From the NCBI GenBank assembly GCA_964023205.1, contig OZ026841.1, forward strand, positions 29,898,399 through 29,962,398: a stretch of DNA of 64,000 nucleotides, in the 5' to 3' direction. Under the pieces are notes generated by a model. That model saw only the letters and a program-made list of their open reading frames with translations. It did no database searches and had not been told where the DNA came from. This document shows positions 17,259 through 30,056 of this stretch, in pieces. The position numbers and the translations under genes were made by a program. The DNA is from Lutraria lutraria (Eukaryota > Mollusca > Bivalvia > Venerida > Mactridae). Every line of letters starts with the position of its first letter. Positions within the stretch are counted from its first letter, which is position 1.

Positions 17259-20160
17259 TATAGCTGAACAATTACTGTATTGACGCTCAGATACAAAATC
17301 AGTAACTACTATCCAAATTACATTATAAACAGTCTATGTGTTATTTAAATGATCTAAAGGTTGACTATTTACGCGGTATAATGTTTTCAGTCTCCAAATA
17401 AAGCAATGATTCCTATGTCTGAATGATATCCGAACGCGGGAGAAAGAGCCGACTAATTTGCATCAATCAACAAAGACTATCTTTCACCAGAGGTTTGGCG
17501 ATCCGCTTTAATGATGCAGTAATTTCCAGGGATGATTGAGGTCAATAAAGTCAGAGCTTTATGAAATTCCTTTCGTCATTGAAGTCACGTATTTGGAAAT
17601 ACTATACAACGACTTCACGAAACAGTTCCACAAAACTGTACGTAGTCACTGATCAGGTATTTTATCGCCGATAACTTATCGTTTAATATACACAAAGGGA
17701 TTCGCTTCTCCTTACAGTCCTAATCCAAAGGCTTAGGAAAAGATGAATAATAATAAGAGCACAAATTACTTTCTTCCTGTATGTGTCAAACGCTATTAAT
17801 TAAACCTTGGAATATTTCACGACTGTCTTTTATCATAAATGAGTTGAGCTCAAAAGGCGTAGCAAACTCGAGATCGATAGAACAGGGGCTAAATCGTGCA
17901 TTCCACTGCTGTACACATGAGTTCGTCCTAATTTCTGAAAATATATAAAACATATATTTGCTGTAATTAACTGTTATACGCTTGATATGTACAATTATCA
18001 CAAATAAGCTAGGACAAAGAAATGACGGTTATCTGTGAATGTGATTTAAGAATTCAATAGAATTATATCATTGTTGGTGGATGTTAGAAGGTAAATATTT
18101 ATGATATTCTCACAATCAATATTTAGTTAATACAAAATGTAGACTAACATGTTGTTAAACGGAAAACTCAAAGTTTAAACATTATTTATAGTCGGAATAT
18201 TGTAAAAATATTTTCAACATTAGCAATGAATAACTAATAACCGACACAATTCGTATAAAAGGTAAATATTTTCTTTGGGAAATGATCAAGTTTGTCTTTA
18301 CCGGCTTTCATTATATGACGCATTGCATTTATTTTTATATTGAAGTCCGCATGAAGCGTGTGTGTGGTCGCACGGTCATGCAAATCCCCCCTGTCACCCC
18401 TTCTCCTGCACCATTTATTTATCGCCCGTATTTTCGTCTATTTGCAATAGGAATCAATACTGCTACCTTATTGACAGATGGTGGGCATTACAATTGCTTT
18501 CACACTGGTACATTTTATTCCTTTTCAACAATTTGGAAAATACGATGTTGATTTTGCTACAGAAACAATTACGTGTATAATAAAAAGTTCTGCGAAAATA
18601 CGATTTGATTATGTTAACGTATCAGCATTGGATACAATCGCTTAAATAACGTAAAATAATATTTTACCTTATTTACAAAGATTAAATATCATATTTCAAT
18701 ACCAAGCAACAAAAAGTTCTAACCGAACGCTAAAAAATTGTGTTTTATTGCGATAAATACTGCACCCCTTTATCGACTTTTCCTTATCAGCGTTAAACAT
18801 CTCTAACGTAATGTGCATTGTATTGGTACGATATGATACTATTAATTCATTAATGACAAAAATTTGTTATAAAATCTTTTACTAGACATCTAACCTGGGC
18901 GTGGTTCGTAAACATAAGCGATTTTGATTGGCTATCAAAATTGAAAGGGGTGCGTCAAATTCGTTGATTTCATGAGACGATAATGATCGTTAATTGCTCA
19001 GCTTAAAAAAACACAGTAAGTGTCATTTTCGAATTAACATTGTCGTCTTATTTGATGACGGATTTTAAAATTTTCATTTTCTATCTATGGCGTAATACGT
19101 AATAAACAGCGGGGTTTTGTGTACGGAATTTCTTTAAAATCAAGTATCTAACGAACCGAGGACGTTATAAAAAAAACTGAGACACGGTTCCCTGCATTAT
19201 ACATTTATAGTGTGATATATTCCTATATACAGAGTAGTTATCGTTGTTCAAAAATTGGTAAATTACGTTCGATATTGATTTATAGAATACCAATCAAATG
19301 TAATACTTGTTTCAAATCACCTGCAATGCACTTTATACAGTGGGTTTATTTTAGTACATACATTTTAGTTCTTATTTAGTTTTTAAATCTATAAATTCGC
19401 GAAATTTGATTAGACCTTACATCCCAGCCCGTTACCTTAATAGAACGATGAATATAATGAAATACTGAAATAACTATGACACAAGCATACACAGCATGCA
19501 AGTTTAAAATCATTATATAATGTAATACATCGTTTGGTTGATTTAATCATAGATATGTAATTGTATTTCATATGGGAACTACTGTAGGTAATAATCAAGT
19601 GAATATTAGCCATGTCACAAGATAAGGCTCGAAAAATGTATTATCTATATAGGCCTTCAAATTATATATCGATCATTATTTAGCACTATTCGTAGAACGC
19701 ATGCTTGGGAAAATTGATAGGTGCTATTCGTTGAGAGCGTGCCAGCTGAGAAAGCGCTATCCGACGTCAGCTCTATCAGTGTACATTGAACAAGTCTCTA
19801 ATAAAAGTTCTGTTCTGTTCTGTTCTGGTCGGCACCACATTACCGCGTAATTCTTTTTCATCACTGCGAAAAAATCGTACAATTGACTATGTATGTTCAA
19901 AGGGAAGTTACTCATAGACTTTTAACTCGATACATTAACTTTTCGAGTTGTTTCCCTTTTTAATATAATTTTGCTTAAATGTGCGACTTTCATATTAATG
20001 ACAAAAATATAAAGTATAATCCCTTGTCTAGTAATTAACTAATTATACATTTATAAAGTTAGGTATGTCCAAAGCTCTTCACCACCGTCATAATTAATCA
20101 CACAGTTATCTATTAATTCAGCCAAGAGTTCATTAAGATTACATAATTCTAACTTATGTC
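17259..20160. other. non-coding stretch, including the GPCR upstream region
   Basis: The first few hundred bases would hold the GPCR promoter and 5' UTR; I see no certain TATA box. Otherwise AT-rich with short, unconvincing ORFs. Confidence 0.45.
19700..19829 (+). repeat. possible non-LTR retrotransposon 3' tail ending in (GTTCT)n
   Basis: A GC-balanced stretch runs into CTAATAAAAGTTCTGTTCTGTTCTGTTCTG. An AATAAA followed by a short pentamer tandem repeat is a common 3' terminus of LINE and SINE elements. No reverse-transcriptase sequence is present. Confidence 0.4.
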
Positions 20161-20167
20161 AAATGGT

Positions 20168-20252
20168 AAATACTATCCCTTGGCAAGGACAAAATGTGAC
20201 CTTTATTCACAGGATGGTCTTAATTCGGAGGTGGCCGCTTACACAGGTTGAC
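20168..20252. mobile_element. MITE family 3, truncated copy
   Basis: TTGGCAAGGACAAAATGTGACC, TTATTCACAGG and GGAGGTGGCCGCTTACACAGG match blocks of the copies at 22212 and 46973 in the same order. The outer CAAACCTGTGAACAAAGGCC end is missing. Confidence 0.55.
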
Positions 20253-22205
20253 TGTTCATCACAGTATTCATTACATTATTGTATTTGTCAGTCACTGGAG
20301 CTATATACACTCTGCAAATGCATCGCCGTTTTGCGCATAATATGCACAATATAAACGACAGAAAAAGTTAAATCTTAAATGTTTTCAGTAATTTAACTTT
20401 TGGGATGGAGTCAAATATCTATTTTTTGGTCGCAATCTTAAATTCATACAGTGTATTGTTCTAAACATGAAGTGAATTCGGAAAAAAAAGTTTCCATAAA
20501 GATACGTGCAAGTCATTCTTCAAGCAAATACAACGATACGATATGAGACTTTAATCTAAGACAAAACGCGAGACTTAATGGTAATTTCAAGATTTCGGAC
20601 GATTGAATCTCATATCCGATCACACCGAAAAGGCGGAGACAAAATGCGATAGCGTACCGATCCGGACATTGGAAAACTGTTGCGCTTATCAAAACGAAAT
20701 TGAATCTAACGCGATGAAACAAAAAATCTCGATGATCCAATACATCAGACCGTGTTTCCTGATTAAACGCTATTAGATTGACTGTAATCACCATCGCCTT
20801 CAACCGCTCCAGTGTTCCAATTGACATTATCAATCCATTAGAAAATTGAAGACAATGCCGAGACTCACTCAGAAAAGATCATCTTAATTTACACGTTTTA
20901 ATCTTGATAGCTCGGCGATAAAAAATGCAGACAGTAACTGTTCCCGACTTAACGGAATAAGATCGACTTCTGGGGGCGAATCAGCAGCGTCATCTTCCGT
21001 TTCACATTTTCTCGTTCCAGACAGCCAGACTATGTGTAGGCAAGTTCAGTTAAATCTATTTGATAATCAGCATAGTCTGTTAATTGATCAATCAGATTCC
21101 ACCCACTTTGCTTAGTTGATACAACAACCAGATTCCAAGGTTTAAGGGTACATGACATTTTACTTAGTACTGCGTTCATTTATTATAAAGAGTACATTGG
21201 AAGTACGACGAACAACTATCCGACGAACGATTTAAACGCTCGGCCATATTATTAAATCTTGTATTTTTTGTATTTTTCATTCATTGGAACTCCTCGGCAT
21301 TTGTCTAAAGAAAATGCATTGGACATAATAGGCAGACTGCCATATTTTGTTGTTGTTCACGGGCTACTTTCCATCATGTGGCTGACCCTGGGAATCCAAC
21401 GATGGAAACATCTTGTTTAATATCTTTCAATGTGAACTTGATGCCCATTTTATCAATTACGAACAATAAATACGATTGAAAGTCTGTAATTCTGAGAATG
21501 ATTTTTGAAAACGAATGCCTATTGTTGAAAAGGTAATGATGGTAAACCGCATAACCAAACTTTAAAATCCTTCACTTATGTACGAGGCGTACTTCTCCGT
21601 TACGGGAATGTCGGAGTAGTTACGATTGTACGAACGCACGTCTAAGAACAAAACTACTAGTAGTCTATTTGCCGGAGTTCAATTTTTTAGAAATGCACTT
21701 GAGTAAGATTTCCTTTGTGCAAATAATTTAATTTAGTTCGCGTAGTAATATCAATAATTAATCATGAGGTATTTATGACATGTTCACATACACATTAACA
21801 ATGTGTATTTACATTGTTTTATTTCGCCTCATACCAAATGCATGTCTGTCGCCTGCATTATGAAAGAGATCGTTATATCTTCATCTTGTAGCACCTTTAG
21901 TTATTAAATGATAAAACATTCAAGTTAATTTGTCATTCTTTATCATTATGACTGGCTCAGAACATTAGCTAACGCTCGAAACATTAGCTAGGGCTTAGAT
22001 AACTGTGTGTTGAAACTTTTGAACCACATTTTTAACTGATAAAACAGAACCAATGATGAATTAAATAGATTTTAAGAATTTACGTTATTTTAAGAATGTT
22101 ACATGCTCTCCGTAATAGGATTTAACGAGAAACCGAAATCTCGAAATATTTTGCCAAACTTCGATTCTATAGACGACTAAAAAGTTACGGGGCATATATA
22201 AAGAC
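20253..22205. other. non-coding stretch
   Basis: No gene recognised. A 106-residue - strand ORF (20513-20833) lies in less AT-rich sequence but has no family features. Two copies of GAACATTAGCTA-like sequence lie side by side near 21958-21990. Confidence 0.4.
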
Positions 22206-22211
22206 TTTAAC

Positions 22212-22372
22212 CACTATCAAACATGTGAACAAAGGCCGCCTTTGGGAAAGAAATAATGTAACCTTTAATGATGGGTGACCCTTATTCGGTGGTCATTTTG
22301 TTCTAAAAAGCAATGGCTGTTTTTTAAGAGAATGGCGTATATTCCGAGACCACTGCTTTGGTTTGACTGTAT
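22212..22372. mobile_element. MITE family 3, copy 2
   Basis: Starts CACTATCAAACATGTGAAC and AAAGGCCGCC, ends GGTTTGACTGTATTTG. The ends form an imperfect inverted repeat, and the interior matches 46973-47148. Confidence 0.65.
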
Positions 22373-22428
22373 TTGTCAGATATACCCGTTACACAGTCTT
22401 AAACTCTTCATACGTAATGATTCGAAGA

Positions 22429-22668
22429 TCCGCCTCCGCGGTCGAATGGTTAAGGTTCATGGCTTCAACTTCTCACTGATAGAGGGTCGTGCGTTCGAGC
22501 CATACCAATCATGCTTCTATACGTAAGAAAGTAGGCAGTTGCTTACGGAGGATGGGAGTCTAGTACTGGTTTTTCACAGGAACGATGATTAGGTGAACTG
22601 TCTGCCTCATATGACTCTGATTTTTGAAAAGGGACGTAAAACTTAAATAAATAAACAAACAAATCAAC
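22429..22668 (+). repeat. tRNA-derived SINE family A, copy 1
   Basis: Head CGCCTCCGCGGTCGAATGG (A-box) and CGTTCGAGCC (B-box). The body reads GTTGCTTACGGAGGATGGG, AGTACTGG, CTGCCTCATATGACTCTG, and the tail is AAATAAATAAACAAACAAA. Two further copies lie at 39028-39280 (- strand) and 47290-47512. Confidence 0.85.
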
Positions 22669-25194
22669 AATGATTCGGGGCATTAAAAAATACTCACTAA
22701 GATAGTCTGTCAGTAATACACACTTCGTAGAGACAATCTTCAGGAAAATATCCTATAGCTGAAAATCAGAAAATGAGAAGTTCAATATTTAATTAAAAGC
22801 CAGACACCATTCAAAGGATTCATATAATGGTTGAACAATCTAATAATTAAATTGGTATCTATATAACTACTTAGGCGACAAAATTTATAATGAAAGAAAC
22901 ATCGAACTAATATATGTTTTCTTTGGAAAATGAAGCCAAAACGACAGGAATATAATGTGAAGTCTAGTCTCCACTAATTTTTATAAATTCTCAATACCTC
23001 TCAGTAAATGGATAAATAATTATGACAAAAAAGAACGGTGGTAAACTTCGGAAATTGAAAATAACATTTATGTCATATCAAACTACTATATAAGTTTGAT
23101 GTTTTGTAGCAGCTGGGTTCACACCGTTTTTCAACAACATTTTAGTTAGATACGGCAGACGGTTCACCTACACATTGTTTTTCTGAACCGTATTCTAAAC
23201 CAGCATCCACAAGGAAATGACAATTTCTCAATTGTATACGATATATCAACATGAATTATGAAGGAAATCACTTTGTTTTATTTTCATAAAAAGGTATGAC
23301 TCGTATCCTGGTGGCAGGGTTTAAAGTCCAGTGCGAGAAAAGTCCCAAATGTCAAACTGCTTCAGGACCTCCTAGAGGTGTTCAGCATTCACTAAACCGC
23401 ACTTTGTTTTTTGATAAATGTGAAATTCAATGCCGGCCAATACGATTTGTGATAATTATGCGTAAGCGTGATATAACTCCAGTTCGTTATTTATTTCAGA
23501 TAGCCAACTTATTTCATATAAAAAAGCCGTTTTTTTTATTTCCGTCCTGTTCTATTTCTCTATCTTCCATCTTCATTGGTTCATTATTCAAATATATTCA
23601 TTAAAAAGACCAGCTCTCCAGAAAACAGGTTGAAAAATTCTCTTTTGAATCTCGCAATATCTTAATATTAGCCGGTATCTTAAATTGTCGTTCGTTTTCG
23701 CCCGTATCTTTTTATGTCATCTCATGACGTCAGAATGGTAGTCTAGGGAAATCTGAAATTTGACTGCAGCGCCACCACAATTAATTAACCTCACTTTGAT
23801 ATCAAGTAACAAAGAACATTAACCGTCGTACGATTAATTTGTTATAAAATATAGGTTTAGAATTATCATGGAAATCACCATACCGGATATTAATAAAAAC
23901 CTGATCTTTAACCGTGTTGCAGTTTTCCAATTATATTTCTATTAAATAACTTCAAAAAGTCAGGATTTTAAAGCGTGACTTATCTTATAGAAAATCAGAT
24001 TCGGTCACGTGTCAATGCCATCCGGAAAGCTTTGGTAATTAAGGTAACTTTCATATATATGTACTGCATTAAACGTTTTGATCTATACTCACACGAAAAA
24101 GAAAGTGCGCACTTGGATAGTCGGAAATTTCGTGAAATTGAAGGAGTAGAATATGGACAAATATGGTTTTAAAATGTGCCACAATGTATTGGCTACGCGA
24201 TATTTCACTTTTAATTGAAATTTGATGATCCTTATGATTTTTTAGGGTGTGAATAATGTTGCTACTTGAGTTTACAATGTAGATGATATGCCAAATATCT
24301 ATATAGGTGAACGCTTTCTTTTTCGCGTTAGTATACTTAGCCAAGGAAAATGTTCATTCTGTCTTTGAACCATCATTATAAAATTATATCGAATGCATAT
24401 GTATATATCAAAATCACAGCTTTTAGTAGTAGCCATCAGCATCCTGGTTGCTTAGTGCTTTTCATAACAACGCTTAACACAACACCTTTCATCATCGCAG
24501 AAAATCTTGTTTTAACCGAACTCGACTGATCGGAAAATCGTACAAAATGCGCCTATGGTAATATTTTCTCTTGTCACAGACCAATTACACCATAATTATC
24601 TTCATACACTATCGCACATAATTTCAAGTACATTGGAGACACAAACGTACATTTGGACCAATTTTCTCTTTCTACGCGTACGTATGACCAATCATCAATA
24701 ATTTTAAAATTATCTCAAAGAATATATATAGCCTTGAGCTATATAAGAACAGCGTGAACCATTTTAACATAGAACTTCAATAGAGGTTATTATTAGCCAT
24801 AACTGTTCACATGAAAAATACTTTTATTGAAGGATCATTTTGTCTAAAAATATTTATTAGCAAAATGAGAAAGAACCGCAAGTTGAATTGATTAAAAAAT
24901 CTAGCATTGCTGTGTTAGCGTTTTTTAATGTAAAAGTGTGCCACCCCAAAATAGTGTAGTTCATTATTTTGTTGAAATAAACAGGTAGTAAAACGGAGTA
25001 AAACCCAATCTGATTCAAGTGCAGTCTCTCTACGATACGATAAAATACCACTTATTCGTAAAAAAGTTAAACAATGAAAGACAAAAAAGTAAGTGTACTT
25101 AATTTGAAGTACTTGTAACATCCGGATTTCTACCAGTGATTCAGTAAAAACTTTGTTAATATGATTATAATAGTCTCGGCATGCACTGTGTTAA
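22669..25194. other. AT-rich non-coding stretch
   Basis: No gene recognised. The 102-residue + ORF at 23296-23604 and other small ORFs lack domain patterns. Confidence 0.45.
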
Positions 25195-25368
25195 TACGCA
25201 AACCGCTGAAAAACGACCGCTTCCGTATTTGACCAAATGTCAGATTTTCCGAGAATTCCGTTTCTCAGAGAATATTGGATAAACTTCGAAAAAAATGGAT
25301 CTTGAAAAATCGTCAGATTTTCAGAGAATTCCGGTTTTCTGAGAGTCCGGTTTTCCGGGGTTTTAATG
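25195..25368. mobile_element. MITE family 2, copy 2
   Basis: Opens GCAAACCGCTGAAAAACG and closes with TCAGAGAATTCCGG, GAGAGTCCGGTTTTCC and GGGGTTTTAATGTA. Matches the other family 2 copies in order and spacing. Confidence 0.65.
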
Positions 25369-28300
25369 TATACCAAAAATCATAAAATAATATACGTTTC
25401 TAATCAGTGATATTTCATTTTTTCTTACCCACTAGTTCAAAATACTGTATTGACTGAACAGTTCACGGACAGAATTATCTCCGATAACAGAAATATCAAA
25501 TGTGCGGCAAATCAATGTTTTTCCTTTGATCTTATTAATGAACAAAATTGATGGTATAATTAGCTAAACTATTTTTAAGAATCAACATCTGGTCTCAGGG
25601 GTATGTATGAACAAAGTGGTGGTTTGATTACTGTACCATTAGTTTAACTTAATCATGAAACGTTTTGCGAGCAAACAAAATACACAAGATTGTAGTGGCT
25701 GATTTACGCCATGTCGTATTTTCGCTTTTTTGCCAGGACAATACGAAAACGCGAAAAAACGAAGACACGACAAAATGATATTAACATTATTCTCTTCCCA
25801 GATTTATTCCAATTTTTTATAAAGTAACATCCACATTTTCTTGGGTTTTTTTCACACATTAAAATGAAAATTGACAATGTCGCCATACTTTTTATGTACA
25901 ATAGGAACATTGCAAAAAATAGAAAAAATAAAACTATTCATCGCATGCTCTTACAGCGGTATATTAAACAAAATCTCTATGACAATATTGGATTTTCAAG
26001 TACATTATAATTTGATGTGATTCATCAAGAAAACCGTAGCAAATTTTCTTTGGTAATATTTTCGTGAACAATATGGAAGCTCATGAAGTAGTTTGAACTT
26101 TTGTAAGTAAAGTCTTCAATTCAAGAGATTTTAACAAATTTACATCTGTTTAACATTTATTTTAAAAATTTTAAGACATTAGACTTAAAATACCTGCCTG
26201 GCGGAATCAATTTTAATTACTTCAATTTTTCATTGTATTCCACAGGGCAATATTGTAGGTACATTGCCATTAAACTGCGACATTTTAGTTGAAAATGGAT
26301 TTAAATTTGAAGTTAGATAAAACGCAATGATTTGTACTCAGTACAATTGATCCTCGCCCAAAATATACCGATTGTTTTGTAATGAAAAATATCAGGTTTT
26401 ACGATAGTCGTAAAACATCTTTTTCTTATCCAATTAAGTCGCCAACACGAGTGAGAACCACAGCACATGTCCTCATTACGCAGTAGGGTTCACATTACGA
26501 CACCGATGAAATATTAATGTCTTGATTTAAATAAATATTTAACAAGCGGTACAATCAAATATTCATGAAAATGTGAGACATTTTTACAACACACATCAAT
26601 GTATCAAGGAACAGCGTCCGTTCTGATTCAGATAAAAGACGAACATTTGTTATTTTAACTGTAAACAACTCGCAGCTGTGTTCATTTTATCACAATAGGG
26701 CACGTCCGAAATATTAAAATTTCAAATTATTAATTAGACAATATAATCCGTACTTCGTAATAATCCGTACCTATCGATTTATTAGAAGGTGAATCTTAGA
26801 ACATTGGGATGTAGAAGGGGACATGCACTAGTTAAATTACTCCCACGACCCTTAATGTCTTAGGGACGCTGTTCTTCTCATCCTGTTCCAGGATCTTTCA
26901 ACGTAAAACCATTAATTCCACTAGTATATGAATGCATAAGTCGGCGATTGAAATAGGCTGTATCTAAGTGCTTCATTCTTTAAATATGTTAGAAAAACGC
27001 ACAGTAGAGTAGCTGAACAGTGTTTTAGGGGTGCTTTCATGAGCCGTCACATTGATGTCTCAGGTACATTTAATTAAACAACATCATAGTTTATCGTTAA
27101 TCCTCCTTTGAAATGCTCTGACAAATAAATAGGTCCAAAGTTAACATTGTCGAGATTAACTGAATATCCAAAATAAATCGAATTATTAACAACACTTTAA
27201 GTGTCTACGTAATCAATTATTTTAATTGCCACTCGGATTAAGCATCTAGACACTAGAATGGTGTATTCATTAAAACTTGTTTTATTATACTTGTAAACAG
27301 GCAACGAACAAAAAACTCTTAAAGTAATTATTCTCAAGTATTATTCTAAATACTAAGAGATCCGAAAATATTAAAATGATAATGAGCAGTGGGTAACAAT
27401 GAAGAGCCGTTATATTTTATAGTTCCGCATACATTTTAAAAAATATATATACTTATCATCATATAAATAATTAAAATAACTGAAATGGCTATTGTAAGTG
27501 GGCCCGTCTCCAAATTGATAACAATTAATCACAAATGTGTGCACTATAGAAACTATATAAGATTTTAGCTTAGCCCGCGAGATAAATATTAGATACCATT
27601 TGATTAACAAGTGGATGGAGTAATGTCATAGCCAACGGTATTTTTGTTTTATTTGTCTGCGTTTGTAATAATATCATAATTACATAAACAATGATACATA
27701 CTCGTGTGCCAACAGAAACTAAGACCAGATCAAGCTTCAAGTGAATACCTTAATACGAAATGTTTTATTTATTTCTACAACGAAATTAGAGAAGGCTTGA
27801 AATAACGTTAATAAACATGCTGTAAAAAGTCTGTAATTGAAGACTATTTGTATACGAGATTTCGTACATTTTCCTAGAACGTATAATCGTACAATCATTC
27901 CTGTAAATAAATACCTTTAATCTCAATCAAGAAAAATACCCGAGAGCATTGCTTGGAATTAATAATGATCGACTCTTGGAGTGTTTACATTACAATACGA
28001 TAGCTTGTTATTCCGCGAAGCTAAACTCAAGGTAGTCTGGCATTAATTACATGACACGGAAATCATTACATCACAGAAAAAATGACAAGAATTAAATTAG
28101 TATGAAGTCATTAAGACATATGTGCGCGCTACTGATTAAAGAGAGAATCACAAACGTACGTTTAAATCGCGATCGCTTCCCGAACGTAAAACAACGATTT
28201 CGAGCAATCAACGGGAAGAGTTATAGTCTGAATTTCTACAGAATTAAAACAATAAAATTAAACAATCACTATTCAGCGTTATAATTAGTGATTAATGAAA

Positions 28301-29061
28301 CCTAAACTTACTGCACTAGAATGTTTAAATATATACTCACAACATAAAGACAAGACGCATTTCAGAATATCCGTAAAATCTCGGTTCATCTAAAGCTGTA
28401 CATATCTAAATATCCACGCAATATGTTGCATTGTGAAACAAAAAAATACATGATAACCGGATACTATCGGTAGCCAACTTACATTTTTTCAAGACGACAG
28501 CTTGTGCGAATATGATTCGGTATTTACAATACTGTTGCCGTTTCGAGATTATAGTCAACAAAAATGGCGGTTCGAAGAGATTCGTGGCGATACAGTTAAT
28601 TTACAATACTTGTTTTTTTATTAATGCTACTCAACAGATAACAAGCGCAAACAACAGAAGGCGGGCGATTTTTTGTTATCACTATTTATCACTATTTTTA
28701 TCAATGCACAAACAATGCAGCTTTATCAATAAATATTTTCTCAGACCAAGGACGCGATAATTTCTAAATGGAACTCGTACATCAATAATGACACATATTT
28801 CCGCGAGTACATTAGACGAAAGTCTCCAGACTTCCAGATGTCTATGTTTTACGTAATGATAAGAAAACGCAACGCAAACTATAAGCAATTCATAAATGGT
28901 GAAATAACGAATGCAAGATATTGGTCTACACATTAGAGCTTTGGGTTTTGGTGGATTTTTCTAACTGAAGGAAACAGTTTATTTCCTAATCACATCATAT
29001 GGAGCACCTATTTTAAATTTTAATCTTGTCAAATCGTCTTTTTAAGGAAAGTTCTCAACTC
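25369..29061. other. AT-rich non-coding stretch
   Basis: No gene and no strong repeat recognised over about 3.7 kb. All ORFs are short and of biased composition. Confidence 0.5.
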
Positions 29062-29217
29062 GCTCTATCGTGGGGACATAAATTCGTGGATTTTAAATTT
29101 TTGGTTAAAAAATATTTTCTTTGCATTCAAATTCGTGGGGATTTGATTTCATGAATGAGCCGACCGACGAAATCCACGAAATTAAATCCCCAACGAAAAT
29201 TAATGATTCTACAGTAC
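29062..29217. mobile_element. inverted-repeat element with TCGTGGGGATT arms
   Basis: AATTCGTGGGGATTTGATTTC near 29130 is answered by the reverse complement of GAAATTAAATCCCCAACGAA near 29178. An outer ATCGTGGGGACATAAATTCG lies near 29070, and GATTCTACAGTA lies at the right edge. A palindromic MITE is likely. Confidence 0.55.
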
Positions 29218-29880
29218 TCAAATTATTTTCAACATTAGTCTTGTTCTCCTTTGGTTAGAACATGAACCTTCTGTTTTAATTCGAGTTGATGCATTACTAG
29301 TCCGATATTAAAGTCTTTAAGGTTCTTTGGAGTGGACTAAACTCTTGATATTAAGCCCATCTTTTATGACCAAAATTCGATTCTGTCATCTTGATGGACT
29401 ACTTCGAATTAAGTCGAATTACAGACATTTTAATTTTGAAAACGGATTCCGTAAGTAAATGTCGTAAAAATAAGATACCAGTTGTCCAAATAGTTACTTA
29501 TCAAAGTGATGGCTAGGTGCAGTTTTACGATACCAACTGGATTAAAGACGTTTGTCATAGTTTCCTGTTTCTTTTTTGCAAATGAAAACTCTTCCATGTA
29601 TTCTTTTTAAACTTTGCATGATGATAGCATAATTATGAATTATAACAGAAACATTCTAAGCGAAAACAATTGGGGGTTGACGAACTCGTTTTCTGCCCTT
29701 GTTCATGCACAGTTCTTTCCGAAGTATTGTATACTGTCCTTTTTATATTATTCGAACTTTTTTTTTCATAGTCACTGAAAAATTATATATTTTATAATTG
29801 TGTTAACCATAGCATCAACTCAGGCAGACAATTAATTATGTTAGAACACAAGTTTAGACACGCAATGTAAAACTGGCTTC
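29218..29880. other. AT-rich non-coding stretch
   Basis: Nothing recognised. Confidence 0.5.
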
Positions 29881-30056
29881 CACAAAGAAGTTAACATTAA
29901 CGAAAAGAATCACAGTGATGCACAAAGAAGTAAAAAGTAACGAAAAGAATCACAGTGATGCACAAAGAAGTAAACATTAACTAAAAGAATCACAGTGATG
30001 CACAAAGAAGTAAAAAGTAACGAAAAGAATCACAGAAATGCACAAAGAAGTAAAGG
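29881..30056. repeat. 40-bp minisatellite, 4.4 copies, in 80-bp dimers
   Basis: Each unit opens CACAAAGAAGT and closes AAAAGAATCACAGTGATG, with exact 40-bp spacing at 29881, 29921, 29961, 30001 and 30041. Units 1 and 3 share a central AACATTAAC; units 2 and 4 share AAAAGTAAC. The real unit is therefore an 80-bp dimer. Confidence 0.95.

Noticed and set aside
20513..20833. 106-residue - strand ORF in less AT-rich sequence
   Set aside because: No recognisable domain, signal or neighbour; length is within chance for 64 kb.
29881..30056. CRISPR array
   Set aside because: The whole 40-bp unit is repeated with only small alternating differences; there are no unique spacers, and the host is an animal.
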